Positions 18,082 through 26,680 of a DNA stretch of 26,730 bases are shown one piece after another. This DNA comes from Gammaproteobacteria bacterium (GTDB taxonomy: Bacteria; Pseudomonadota; Gammaproteobacteria; Xanthomonadales; Wenzhouxiangellaceae): the NCBI GenBank assembly GCA_003561495.1, contig PWWM01000024.1, forward strand, positions 1 to 26,730, read 5' to 3'. The position numbers and the translations under genes were made by a program. The notes beneath the pieces were generated by a model, which saw nothing but the letters and a program-made list of their open reading frames with translations, was not told where the DNA came from and made no database searches. Each line of letters opens with the position of its first letter. The stretch's first letter is position 1.

Positions 18082-19966
18082 CCAGCGTGAACAGGAGAAA
18101 GTGCAGGCGGCGCAACAAACCCCAGCCCGAGCCCGACCAGGTCGGCCACTGGGCCAGTAGCATCAGGCCCGCGGCCGCAGCCACCGCCCAGCCGGCGTAA
18201 TGGGTCCAAAGCATGCTCGGCGGGGGATAGGTCTCCGGCATCTGGCTGATATCAAAATCGGCCATGCTGGTGATCAGGGCTACCACGGCCGCGATGAAAG
18301 CGACCAGTGCCAGCACGCCAATCAGAATGCCGGCACCGGCCATACGCGCAGCAAAGCCGATATTTCGGCCACGACCCAGGTTGCGCCAGGCACCCAGGGT
18401 GGAGGTCAAGGCCAGAAAGGCGGCCAGAGCCAGGGCAATGAAAAAAGTATTGGGATTGTCAAACCATCCGGCCCGTTCGGCGGTGTGCACGCCCATGCCA
18501 TCGGCCAGGGCCACGACCCGACCATCATCATCGCGCAAAAATGCCACCCGCTCACCACTGGCCGATTCGAACAAGTCCGGAGCGATAAGCTGCAGGTAGC
18601 TGGATTGCCCGCCGCTTTCGATCACAATAGCCTCGGCATTCATTGGGCTGATCTGCGCCGTGCTCATCAGTCCGAATACGGCGGCAAAGCTCGAAAATAC
18701 CCGGCGATTGCTGACATAAGTGCCCGCCAGTTCGGCCAATACTTCGGCGGCTTCCTCATCTTGACTGGCCAGGACGGGTTGCCAGTGATGATCAATGGCA
18801 TGGTCGATGATCAAATCCGGCATGTTCATGAACGGCGCCCCTGTGTGAGCACTGTTGTAGGACAGGAAAATACCGAGATCGAGTTCCGGAACCATCACCA
18901 TCTGGGTCAGATAGGCCGCGGTGCCGCCGCCATGTCCCAGGGTGCGCAGTCCCCGATAGGGCCGGTCCTGGAATCCATGGGCCACGTCAGCCGCCTCCGG
19001 CCGGTCATTGAAACCGCGGGTCCACATGGCCGCATGCGTGCTGTTTTCCATCAAACGTACACCCTCGAGTTCGCCGCCATTGAGGTGAAAACGCATCCAG
19101 CGCGCCATGTCGGTGGCGGTCGAGGCCATGCCACCGGCCGGCCAGTAGGCGCCAATCTGCATATAACCCTGAAGATCGAAGGCGCCATGCTTGCGCTTGT
19201 AGCCGGTGGCCAGTCGGGAACGGGTCGCCTCGTCCATCTGCGCCGGGGGCTGCCAGGTCGTATCGTGCATGCCCAAGGGGTCCAGTATTTCGGCCTGCAG
19301 GAATTCTCCGTAATCGAGTCCGCTGACATCCTCGACAATCTGGGCAGCGAGTGCAGAACCCCAGTTGGAATAGCTGGTGCGCGCGCCGGGTGGAAAGACC
19401 CGTTTGGGTTGGTGGGCGGCCAGCAGCTCCGACAGGCTCCTGGGGTCATCGTCGGCGACAGCGAACAACTGCATGCTGTCTTCGAATCCGGCACGGTGAT
19501 GCATCAGGTCACGTAGCGTGACGGGCGCATCGAATGCTTCGGAAATCTGAACTTGATTCAGGTATTCATTGATATCGGTATCGAGGTCCAGCAGCCCGCG
19601 CTCAATGAGCATCATGACGGCCGTCCAGGGAAAGGTCTTGGAGACCGAACCGATTCGAAACAGCGTCTCGTCCGGGACCACCGGGCGAGCGGTCTCGATA
19701 TCGGCCAGGCCAAACCCTTCCGTCAGTAGCATCTGATCGTCGTTGACTACCGACAGCGTCAGGGCCACCAGGCCTTCATCGCGCTCGATTGATGCCACCA
19801 CGCCTTGTGCATACCTGGCCAGAGCGTGAGCATCGATTTCGGCGGTCACGGTGCGAGGATCAGCATCGAGCACTGCCGGCACCATCACGAATTCATCGGA
19901 ATCCTGCGCCGTGACCGGGGCGGCCACCAAAGTGAGAACGAGCAGAAAAAATGTCATCAAGCGCAT
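18020..19966 (-). CDS. Serine hydrolase, class C beta-lactamase/esterase fold with C-terminal membrane domain
   Basis: The product has 648 residues. A signal peptide occupies 1-20 (RLMTFFLLVLTLVAAPVTA), and GGAG sits 6 bases before the ATG. The catalytic domain has the three signatures of this penicillin-binding-like fold: SxxK at Ser107-Lys110 (GSVSKTF), YSN at 199-201 and HGG at 345-347 in GHGGGTAAYL. After about residue 385 comes a linker beta region, then from about 520 four hydrophobic segments (such as FFIALALAAFLALTSTLGA and LIGVLALVAFIAAVVALIT). The hydrolase would face the periplasm. Members act as beta-lactamases, D-amino peptidases, esterases or peptidoglycan enzymes; the substrate cannot be read here. 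It follows a related hydrolase after 61 bases, apparently in one transcription unit. Confidence 0.88.
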   Translation of the reverse strand: MRLMTFFLLVLTLVAAPVTAQDSDEFVMVPAVLDADPRTVTAEIDAHALARYAQGVVASIERDEGLVALTLSVVNDDQMLLTEGFGLADIETARPVVPDETLFRIGSVSKTFPWTAVMMLIERGLLDLDTDINEYLNQVQISEAFDAPVTLRDLMHHRAGFEDSMQLFAVADDDPRSLSELLAAHQPKRVFPPGARTSYSNWGSALAAQIVEDVSGLDYGEFLQAEILDPLGMHDTTWQPPAQMDEATRSRLATGYKRKHGAFDLQGYMQIGAYWPAGGMASTATDMARWMRFHLNGGELEGVRLMENSTHAAMWTRGFNDRPEAADVAHGFQDRPYRGLRTLGHGGGTAAYLTQMVMVPELDLGIFLSYNSAHTGAPFMNMPDLIIDHAIDHHWQPVLASQDEEAAEVLAELAGTYVSNRRVFSSFAAVFGLMSTAQISPMNAEAIVIESGGQSSYLQLIAPDLFESASGERVAFLRDDDGRVVALADGMGVHTAERAGWFDNPNTFFIALALAAFLALTSTLGAWRNLGRGRNIGFAARMAGAGILIGVLALVAFIAAVVALITSMADFDISQMPETYPPPSMLWTHYAGWAVAAAAGLMLLAQWPTWSGSGWGLLRRLHFLLFTLATTFLAVMLWQWRVIGAAVV

Positions 19967-20027
19967 GGAGAACTCCGTATTCAGGCCAGGGTGGGCAACC
20001 GGACAAGATTACATCATGAGCCCTCGG

Positions 20028-21392
20028 TCAGAGTCGGGTCAGTACCCAGAACGAGAGTAGCAGGTAAAATATCAGACTGGCCGACTTGCCTAGAGTCACC
20101 CAGGGTTTTCCAGCCGGAACCCAGGGTGAGTCAATCATTCTCGGCATGGCCAGCACGGCCAGGACCACGGTGGCGAAGGCGGCCAGGTACCAGTAAAACA
20201 GGGGAATGAACTCCCAGCTTCCGATCTTCCAGGTCATCCCGAGCAGAAAGACCGAGGCAAACAGCGCGTCAAGACCGTGCAGACGACTGGCCGGCCTGAG
20301 CATGAAACCGGCCACCAGCACCGCACCCAGCGGCGTGAACAGCAAGGTGAAAGCCGGCATCAGCCAGCCGCTGTCAGCACGCACGGGAAGGTCGCGGTCG
20401 CGTAGCAACGCAACCGCGAAATCATCGGCATTGTTGGCGGCGTTGCTCAGCACCACCACGCCGCGTCCGCTTGCCGGCACGAAGCCCAGAAAGGAATGAA
20501 ATCCGCCGGTCTGACCGTTATGCCAGATCATCATGCCTCCTTCGGGCTCGCTGTAAGCCCAGCCCAGGCGTTCGCGAATGCTCAATTGCAAAGCGCCGCC
20601 GGGTTCGGCTAGCATGGCCTGAACAAGAAAGCGCTCCAGGTGATTCAGGCTGGCGACCAGTCCGCCGGTCGGTGCGTAAGTGGCCATGTGCCAGTTCAAG
20701 GCCGGTTGCTGATTGGCACGGTGTGCGTCCAGCAAATTCGGGTCGTCCATGCGCTGATCGGTAAACGCCATGCCTTCCAGGCCCAATGGTTCCAGAACTC
20801 GCTGGATAAGCAGATCTTCGTAGCTTTCATCGGTCACACTTTCCAGCAACCGGCCAAGCACGGCCATGCCGAAGTTCGAATACTGGAACTCTCCGCGCGT
20901 CTGCAACTGATCGGCGCGAACCGAGGCCAGGTCCTCAAACAGATCATCGGTGGTCAGCCCGCGGTAGGGGTCGGCCGGTTGCGTGAAGACACGCAACACC
21001 ATGCGCGGACCAGGGGGTAATCTTGGCAGACCTGATGTGTGTGTGGCCAGTTCGTGCAGCGTAATGGTCGCCACATCCGGATCCAGCACTTCGTCATGCC
21101 GCCACAGCTCCCCCACCGTGGTCTCCAGTGACACTTCGTCACGAATGATCATGTCGGCCAGCAGGATGCCGGTGAACACCTTGGTGATTGACCCGATCTC
21201 GAACAGCGAGTCCGGGTTGACTGAATCCGGACCGGCAACGGCTCGCTCGATGCCCGCTGGCGTGATCCGCACCATGGCCACCGCCGGCGCACGCTGGGCC
21301 TCGTGGACGTAGGTATCTGCGATAGTCTGCAAGTCCGAGGCCTGGGCCAGGTGTGCGACCACAAGACCCAGTAGCACAGTGATCCATCTCAT
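20028..21392 (-). CDS. Second serine hydrolase of the class C beta-lactamase fold with C-terminal membrane segments
   Basis: From 21392 the product has 454 residues: this ATG has GGGAG about 6 bases upstream and starts a signal peptide (RWITVLLGLVVAHLAQA); an upstream in-frame ATG at 21449 would put a non-hydrophobic leader first. Catalytic motifs are SxxK at Ser68-Lys71 (GSITKVF), YSN at 171-173 and HNG at 291-293 in WHNGQTGGFHSFLGF. The C-terminal third holds about four hydrophobic segments (for example PAFTLLFTPLGAVLVAGF, FIPLFYWYLAAFATVVLAVLA and LIFYLLLSFWVLTRL). Like the neighbouring hydrolase it would act in the periplasm tethered to the inner membrane. The two are diverged paralogs or separately gained relatives, not a recent duplication, because overall sequence and length differ. 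It follows the phosphodiesterase-fold gene by 40 bases. Confidence 0.88.
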   Translation of the reverse strand: MRWITVLLGLVVAHLAQASDLQTIADTYVHEAQRAPAVAMVRITPAGIERAVAGPDSVNPDSLFEIGSITKVFTGILLADMIIRDEVSLETTVGELWRHDEVLDPDVATITLHELATHTSGLPRLPPGPRMVLRVFTQPADPYRGLTTDDLFEDLASVRADQLQTRGEFQYSNFGMAVLGRLLESVTDESYEDLLIQRVLEPLGLEGMAFTDQRMDDPNLLDAHRANQQPALNWHMATYAPTGGLVASLNHLERFLVQAMLAEPGGALQLSIRERLGWAYSEPEGGMMIWHNGQTGGFHSFLGFVPASGRGVVVLSNAANNADDFAVALLRDRDLPVRADSGWLMPAFTLLFTPLGAVLVAGFMLRPASRLHGLDALFASVFLLGMTWKIGSWEFIPLFYWYLAAFATVVLAVLAMPRMIDSPWVPAGKPWVTLGKSASLIFYLLLSFWVLTRL

Positions 21393-21432
21393 GATTGCTC
21401 CCGGGGTGATGGCTTGGGAATCGGACATGCTA

Positions 21433-23388
21433 TCAGCGCACGCCAGCATTCTCCGCGGTTGCCTGACGCGCCAGCAGGCGGCTGTAGCGTTGACGCTGTC
21501 GGTTCAGTTCTTCGGGGCGATCAAGTCGATCCGGTTCGTAGAGCCGCATCAGGGCGGCCTGGGTTTCGAGATCATGGCTGTTGAGATTCAGACACGCGGT
21601 ATAAGCGTCGGCAGCTTGCGTCCATTGACCCTGGGCTTCCAGGGCGCGACCCAATAGCCGATGAGCGCGGTGCGATGTGAAGCGGCATTCGACGGCGTCA
21701 AGTGCCGAATCCACGGCCGCCGCATGATCGCCTTGCTCGAGCAGGACCTCCGTGCGGCCCAGGCGTGCACGCAAATGATCGGAATCCAGATCGAGGACGT
21801 TGGCATAAGCGTCCAGAGCTTCCTGCAGGCGTCCCAGGCGTCGATACTCATCGCCGATGAACAGGTGAATGATGGCCTGAGACGGGTGCTGCACGAGAAT
21901 CTTGAACAACGCCCTCAGGGCTTGTTCATGCTGACCGCGAGCGGTGTGGATGCGTGCTCGCAACAGTCCCTCGTCGAAGGGCTTGCCGCCATTCCGCATC
22001 AAATCCCTGAGCAGTGATTCAGCTCGATCACTATCCCCGAGATCCAAAGTGAGGTGAGCCAACATTCGCAAGTATTCGGGGTCACTGCGTGCGGCCTCCG
22101 AATCCAGAGACTGCAGTTCTGCCAATGCCCTGGAGGTGGCGCCTCGCTCGGCCAGGGATTCGGCCCTGGCCATGGCCACTTGAAAATGCAGGCGTTCAGG
22201 TCGGTCCGGTATCGGCAAGCCCTGCTCGATCGGCAATGAACGCAGTACGGACGGATCCGCCGATCGGTCGGGCGTCACCCGGCAGCTATCCCATGTTGCC
22301 ACTGATGACGGGCGGGCATCGAATGCAAAGGCCTCCGCGAGGGGGCGGCCTGGCATGTCGCGCGCCTCGACCTGGCCGCATAGTCGAAGGACGGTTGGAA
22401 CAACATCGAGCACGCTGGCGCCGAGCAATTCGCCATCGGGTTTTACATCCGGACCGGCAGCGCAGAGAAATCCCTGGGGACGGTACAGTTCTCGTGCGTT
22501 TGATCGCTGTGATGGGTCGAGTGGCTGGTAACGCATGCCATGCGGTGACACCACCATGACCGTCCCATCGTCACCGAATAGATCGACCAGATGGCCGAGC
22601 ATCAGATCGAGCATCTCGTAGAAGTGGACCAGTACCGGGCCGTAAACGACCTGGTCCATGCTGTCTTCATTCACGGTGGCTTCGGCAAGTGAAGACAGGC
22701 CGCCAAAGACCCGCCCGATCTGATCCAGGGCTGAAAACCGGACACACAGAAAATGCCAGGACTGTCGCTCCAGGCAGTAGTTGGTGATGTTCTGGGTGGT
22801 GACGGTTTCGGCCAGCTTGACCGCGATCGTTGCCAGGCGCTGATCACGTTTCTGGTCAATCTTTCCGGCTTCGGGAACCAATGCAGCCAGCTCGGCACCA
22901 GTCATGTCGGAGGCATGCAATCGAAAATCGTCCAGTGCTTCTCGCCAGTCGTCAGGGTGTACCGAGCCCTGCGGCGGCGGCCTGACTTGACCTTCGTGGA
23001 GCTGCGGCCGAAAGAATGGCTCGCTGATTTCAACGTCGGAAGTATGGTTCACCGGGTAGGTGAGGGGCCAGTTGAGGGCGCCGGCTGAGAGTCCCTTGGT
23101 GGCCAGAATCTGCCACAAGGTGGGCGAGCCCAGATCATGAGACGATACGGGTTCTATTGCGTCGCTGCAGATCTTGAAGGCTGAAAAAATGCCGTGTTCA
23201 GTTGCAGGCTTGCCGGTCGCAAGACTGGATAGCACGGCAATGGGCTCCAGTGGCGCCGGGGTGTTCAACGCTCCGCCCACACCACGACGACGAAGCCGGG
23301 CCAGATTGGGCAACCGGCTATCGCCAATCAGGCGGGTGACTGCCTGCCAGTCCGCCGCCTCCCAGACCAGCAGCAGGGTGCGAGCCAA
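21433..23388 (-). CDS. Type I phosphodiesterase-fold protein with TPR tail, catalytic residues apparently lost
   Basis: The product has 651 residues. Residues 1-350 follow the alkaline phosphatase superfamily (type I phosphodiesterase/nucleotide pyrophosphatase) pattern: LLLVWEAADW, RLPNLARLRRRGV, SLATGKPATEHGIF, LWQILATKGL and GASVLDVVPTVLRLCG. Residues about 395-630 are TPR repeats (such as IGDEYRRLGRLQEALDAYANVL). By comparison from memory with active relatives, several metal or nucleophile positions differ: the first Asp is Glu10, the Ser/Thr before PxxW is Glu48 (PLEP), the second ligand in the DxxxH motif is Arg226 (LDQIGR), and SDHG is SPHG at 281-284. It may be a non-catalytic scaffold or binding protein. 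There is no signal peptide, so a cytoplasmic place is likely. The start is TTG with a near-perfect AAGGAGG 5 bases upstream. Confidence 0.8.
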   Translation of the reverse strand: MARTLLLVWEAADWQAVTRLIGDSRLPNLARLRRRGVGGALNTPAPLEPIAVLSSLATGKPATEHGIFSAFKICSDAIEPVSSHDLGSPTLWQILATKGLSAGALNWPLTYPVNHTSDVEISEPFFRPQLHEGQVRPPPQGSVHPDDWREALDDFRLHASDMTGAELAALVPEAGKIDQKRDQRLATIAVKLAETVTTQNITNYCLERQSWHFLCVRFSALDQIGRVFGGLSSLAEATVNEDSMDQVVYGPVLVHFYEMLDLMLGHLVDLFGDDGTVMVVSPHGMRYQPLDPSQRSNARELYRPQGFLCAAGPDVKPDGELLGASVLDVVPTVLRLCGQVEARDMPGRPLAEAFAFDARPSSVATWDSCRVTPDRSADPSVLRSLPIEQGLPIPDRPERLHFQVAMARAESLAERGATSRALAELQSLDSEAARSDPEYLRMLAHLTLDLGDSDRAESLLRDLMRNGGKPFDEGLLRARIHTARGQHEQALRALFKILVQHPSQAIIHLFIGDEYRRLGRLQEALDAYANVLDLDSDHLRARLGRTEVLLEQGDHAAAVDSALDAVECRFTSHRAHRLLGRALEAQGQWTQAADAYTACLNLNSHDLETQAALMRLYEPDRLDRPEELNRQRQRYSRLLARQATAENAGVR

Positions 23389-23393
23389 GCTCG

Positions 23394-23400
23394 CCTCCTT
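23394..23400 (-). promoter_or_regulatory. Strong ribosome binding site for a TTG start
   Basis: AAGGAGG on the minus strand lies 5 bases before the TTG at 23388, within the 16-base gap to the preceding gene. It decides the start, since no ATG or GTG stands in frame at comparable distance. Confidence 0.8.
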
Positions 23401-23404
23401 CAGA

Positions 23405-24097
23405 TCAAGCCGCTTGCTTGCGTCGGCGTCGACCGGTATAAAGCATGACGCCTCCGGCCAGCAGTGCGGTCAGCCAGAACACCAGCCCGTTGACCGGTAC
23501 GGCAAGCGGCTCCACGGTCGGCGGTGCTTCGCCTCGACACTCCACTGGAACGTCGCTTTCGTCTTCAAAAACGCCGCCGAGGATATGCAGATCCCGGGCA
23601 TTATTGCCGGTCACATCATCGACAGTGATCTCCACGCAAGCGAAATGCGGGCTTTCGCCGGGAATATCAAAGCGCAGCCCGATAAATCCACGCTGTTCCA
23701 GGAAATCCTCGAATAGCGGAAAAGACTCGTTCCAGATGAAGGTAAAACCGGAGCTGAAATCCAGGCTGCCATCGATAAGGTCGCCCTCATCGAACTGTTC
23801 GGCCAGGTACGTACCCCCATCATAGAATCGGGCGATCTGGTTGTAGGGGAAGTCCGTGTTCCCGGTCGGCTGACCAGTGATCGCCAGGTAGGAATACCCG
23901 TACGAGGAATTCGAGATGTGGACCGTGTAGTTTTCAACGCCGTCACCGTTGAGATCGATTTGCTCGAATGCAAACCCTTCAGGCTCGCCCTCGACGATCT
24001 GTTCGGGAATATCCTGTACGGCGCCGGCTGCTGTGCCGACAAACGCCAGGGACCCAACTGCTGTCGAATAACGCACTAAACGTTGCTTGCCGTTCAC
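23405..24097 (-). CDS. Secreted protein with C-terminal sorting-like signal (exosortase-type anchored protein)
   Basis: The product has 230 residues, with a GTG start and AAAGGAG about 10 bases upstream. A signal peptide spans 1-26 (LVRYSTAVGSLAFVGTAAGA). The middle is beta-rich with an acidic loop IDLNGDGVENY near 47-57 (possible calcium site) and the segment GFIGLRFDIPGESPHFACVEI around 138-157, a pattern seen in proteins processed by exosortases. The C terminus has a tripartite signal: PLAVPVNG, a membrane segment (LVFWLTALLAGGVMLYTG) and the basic cluster RRRRK. I cannot assign a PEP-, IPTL- or other CTERM subtype with certainty. No exosortase gene is in the window. It heads a minus-strand operon and is followed after 16 bases by the phosphodiesterase-fold gene. 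Confidence 0.7.
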   Translation of the reverse strand: MNGKQRLVRYSTAVGSLAFVGTAAGAVQDIPEQIVEGEPEGFAFEQIDLNGDGVENYTVHISNSSYGYSYLAITGQPTGNTDFPYNQIARFYDGGTYLAEQFDEGDLIDGSLDFSSGFTFIWNESFPLFEDFLEQRGFIGLRFDIPGESPHFACVEITVDDVTGNNARDLHILGGVFEDESDVPVECRGEAPPTVEPLAVPVNGLVFWLTALLAGGVMLYTGRRRRKQAA

Positions 24098-24181
24098 TTT
24101 TTCAATTCTCCTTTCGAGCTATTCGGGAAAAAGGAGGAGGTGTGCTGGCCGGTAGATGCCGATTGCCTCCCTGACAGCAAC

Positions 24182-24210
24182 AGTTTATCAGTGCGACCAG
24201 GCGGGCTCAA
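24182..24210 (-). promoter_or_regulatory. Candidate promoter of the minus-strand operon beginning at 24097
   Basis: On the minus strand TTGAGC (24205-24210) and TAAACT (24182-24187) are separated by 17 bases, a fair sigma-70 match, and lie about 85 bases before the GTG start. The rest of the 181-base divergent gap (24098-24278) shows no comparable plus-strand promoter and only a weak ribosome site for the glycosyltransferase ATG. Confidence 0.35.
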
Positions 24211-24278
24211 GGCTTCCGGTGGGCCTGAGCCAGTGATAGAGTCCGCATTCCTGCACAGTTCCAGATAGTCATTCATCC

Positions 24279-25472
24279 ATGAAACGCATACTTCTGACCT
24301 GGGAACTGGGTTCGGGGCTGGGCCATGTCGCCCCCCTGACCGGACTGGGTCGGCAATTGGAAAAGACGCTGGAAGCAAGCGTGTGGTACAGCTTTCAGAG
24401 CTTGCACGAACAGCTTCCTTTGGAGCAGTTCAGGCGTATGCTGCAGGCGCCGCCGGTTCAATCGGCCCGCAACCCCATTGGCCGGCCGAACGGCTTTTCC
24501 GATATGCTTCACAATGTCGGATTTGACAGCGTTGGCCATTTGCGTGGCGCCATTCGCGCCTGGCGCGATATCTATGCACTGGTCCAGCCGGATGTACTGG
24601 TTTGTGAGTTCAGCCCCATGTCACTACTGGCCTCGCGCGGCTTGCCGGTGGCCAGGGTCCAGATTGGCACCGGGTGGCATGTGCCGCCGCCGGGTGCCCC
24701 GGTCCCGGCCTATCGGCATCTTCCCGGTCATGATCTCGAGCAGCAGCGGACCCTGGAGGACGCCATGTTGGAGCGGGTCAACCGGGTGCTGACCGAATTC
24801 GGAGCTCCGGCGATGTCATCCCTGACCGATTTCTTCCAGGATGTCGACCTGATCGCATTATCGACCACGCCCGATTTTGATCATTTCGATCGGACCAAGC
24901 CGCCACGCTACATGGGTCATTCGTCCGCCCGTCCCGGTACACTGGCACACCCCTCGTGGCCACCGGGAGACGGGCCTCGCATCTTTGCCTATCTCAAGCC
25001 GTTTCAGGGTCTGAACACTTTGCTGAAACAGCTATCCAGTGGTCGTTACCTGGTCATCATTCATGCCGCCGAACAGGCCTGGGACACCGCGCGGCACTTT
25101 GCCAGTCGGAAAGTGACAGTCTCGCGCCCGCCGGTTGCACTCGACAGCGTCGCCGATGCCGACCTGGTCATCAGCCATGCTGGCCACGGACTGATACACG
25201 AGACCCTGGCGCTGGAGCTGCCCATGCTGCTTTTGCCATTGCATCGCGAGCAGCAGGTCAACGCCGCCAATGCCCATGAGATCGGCGTGGCGCTGGTCAT
25301 TGAATGCACGGGTCAGCCGCCGGCTGCCGAAGCATTCGAAGCGGCCCTGGGCCGTTTGCTTGGTGAGGCGCAATTTCGGCAGGCTGCAAGGGCATTCAGA
25401 CGCAGCCATGATCCGGCGACCTACCCGGGTCTGACCGCACTGTCCGACGCCATCGGGAAATTTGTTGAATGA
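24279..25472 (+). CDS. GT-B glycosyltransferase, UGT/MGT-like
   Basis: A cytoplasmic protein of 397 residues. The N-terminal half starts with strand ILLTWELGSGLGH (His16 at the acceptor-site position usual for this group) and the C-terminal half carries the nucleotide-sugar motif HAGHG (His300-Gly304) followed by ETLALELPMLLLPLHREQQVNA, the classic GT-B donor site. The product would transfer a sugar from a nucleotide donor to a lipid or small-molecule acceptor; neither is known. It overlaps the next gene by ATGA, so the pair is translationally coupled. The upstream ribosome site is weak. It is divergent from the anchored-protein operon, which suggests, but does not prove, a link to envelope modification. 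It is paralogous to the next gene: FSPMSLLA and FSPMALLA, and LHNVGF and LHHAGF, occur at equal positions. Confidence 0.8.
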   Translation: MKRILLTWELGSGLGHVAPLTGLGRQLEKTLEASVWYSFQSLHEQLPLEQFRRMLQAPPVQSARNPIGRPNGFSDMLHNVGFDSVGHLRGAIRAWRDIYALVQPDVLVCEFSPMSLLASRGLPVARVQIGTGWHVPPPGAPVPAYRHLPGHDLEQQRTLEDAMLERVNRVLTEFGAPAMSSLTDFFQDVDLIALSTTPDFDHFDRTKPPRYMGHSSARPGTLAHPSWPPGDGPRIFAYLKPFQGLNTLLKQLSSGRYLVIIHAAEQAWDTARHFASRKVTVSRPPVALDSVADADLVISHAGHGLIHETLALELPMLLLPLHREQQVNAANAHEIGVALVIECTGQPPAAEAFEAALGRLLGEAQFRQAARAFRRSHDPATYPGLTALSDAIGKFVE

Positions 25473-26680
25473 ACGGGCAATCCCGATTATCCATCCTGGT
25501 GACCTGGGAGTTGCGGGGCGGTTCCGGTCACCTCATGCGCTTGCGTCCCATCGTGGAGCAGCTTGCCAGGCGGGGTCATCATGTCACACTCGCGGTTAGT
25601 GACCTGATCAGGGCCCAGCAGTTTTTTCCTGACCTGGCCTGCCTGCAATCACCGCAACGACCCGGTCAGAACCCTGGTTTTCCACAGTTCGCCTCGCTGG
25701 GTGAAATCTTGCATCACGCCGGGTTCAACGACCTGGGTATGGTGAAGCGTCTGTGTGCAGCCTGGCAGGCGATTGGCGAACTGGTTCGTCCCGACGTGGT
25801 GGTCATGCATTTCAGTCCGATGGCCCTGCTGGCCTTCCAGGCGATCCCGGTTCGACGCGTACTGATCGACAATGGTTACAGTCACCCGACGGCCACCCCA
25901 CGCATGCCTGACCTCAGGCCCTGGCAGCGTGGATACGTCGAACTGCAGGACGGAATCGAGGAAGACATACTGCAAACGATCAACGCTTACCTGGTTGAAC
26001 AGAATCGCGAGCCGGTCGCAGAACTGCCTGCCTTGTTCCGGCGTGTCGACAGCATCAACCTCATGACCCTGCCGGAGCTCGATCACACCGGCCCAAAGAG
26101 GCATGTCCACTACCGCGGTTACGTGGAACCGGGCGGCCCGCCACCCCCATGGCCAGAGTCCGGGGCGCGGCCACGGGTACTGGTTTACCTGAGACCATTT
26201 GCCGGCATTGGTGAGCTACTGTTACGCCTCGGTGGCATGCGCTGGGCCATTCTCGCCATTGTTCCAGGCCATGATCAGCAATTGAAAGCGCGCCTGGCCG
26301 GTGTGTCGAACCTGCATTTGACCGAAGCATTGTGCGATCTTCATCTGGCCGCCCGCCAGGCCGATCTGGCCGTGTGCGCCGGTGGTGATACCGTCGGAAT
26401 CATGCTCCTGGGCGCCACCCCGGTTTGCATGGTGCCTTATAACGCCGAGCAATACCTGACCGCCTGGCGGGCCGAAAAGACCGGCGCGGCGGTGACCGCC
26501 GGCAGCCCGTCCCGCCTGCCACCGCGCAGCGATGAAATCATCACGGCCCTGAACCGCCTGATCGGCAACCCGGACTACCGCGACCGGGCCAGCGAATTCG
26601 CCGCCCGCTACAAGGATATCGACCCGGCCCGCGAACTGAGCGCCATCATCGCCGAAATCGAAGGTGAAGGTTTCCCGTAA
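25469..26680 (+). CDS. Second GT-B glycosyltransferase, paralog with altered donor-site histidine
   Basis: The product has 403 residues. It shares the N-terminal LVTWELRGGSGH (His21), FSPMALLA and the general GT-B layout with the preceding gene. The donor-site stretch reads CAGGD (Cys303-Asp307) where the neighbour has HAGHG, so the histidine expected to hold the donor phosphate is Cys here. The following PVCMVPYNAEQ still fits the sugar-binding loop. It could be inactive or use another donor, or act as a partner of the first protein. Translation is coupled through the ATGA overlap at 25469-25472. The stop codon TAA at 26678-26680 lies inside the first unit of a heptamer tandem repeat. Confidence 0.78.
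   Translation: MNGQSRLSILVTWELRGGSGHLMRLRPIVEQLARRGHHVTLAVSDLIRAQQFFPDLACLQSPQRPGQNPGFPQFASLGEILHHAGFNDLGMVKRLCAAWQAIGELVRPDVVVMHFSPMALLAFQAIPVRRVLIDNGYSHPTATPRMPDLRPWQRGYVELQDGIEEDILQTINAYLVEQNREPVAELPALFRRVDSINLMTLPELDHTGPKRHVHYRGYVEPGGPPPPWPESGARPRVLVYLRPFAGIGELLLRLGGMRWAILAIVPGHDQQLKARLAGVSNLHLTEALCDLHLAARQADLAVCAGGDTVGIMLLGATPVCMVPYNAEQYLTAWRAEKTGAAVTAGSPSRLPPRSDEIITALNRLIGNPDYRDRASEFAARYKDIDPARELSAIIAEIEGEGFP

Noticed and set aside
18200..19516. 438-codon plus-strand frame opposite the first serine hydrolase
   Set aside because: Antisense shadow of a gene with intact catalytic motifs; its own translation is rich in His, Gly and Gln with no family signs.
18020..21392. Dedicated beta-lactam resistance genes
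   Set aside because: The fold is shared by esterases and peptidases, and the C-terminal membrane domains are not typical of AmpC enzymes.
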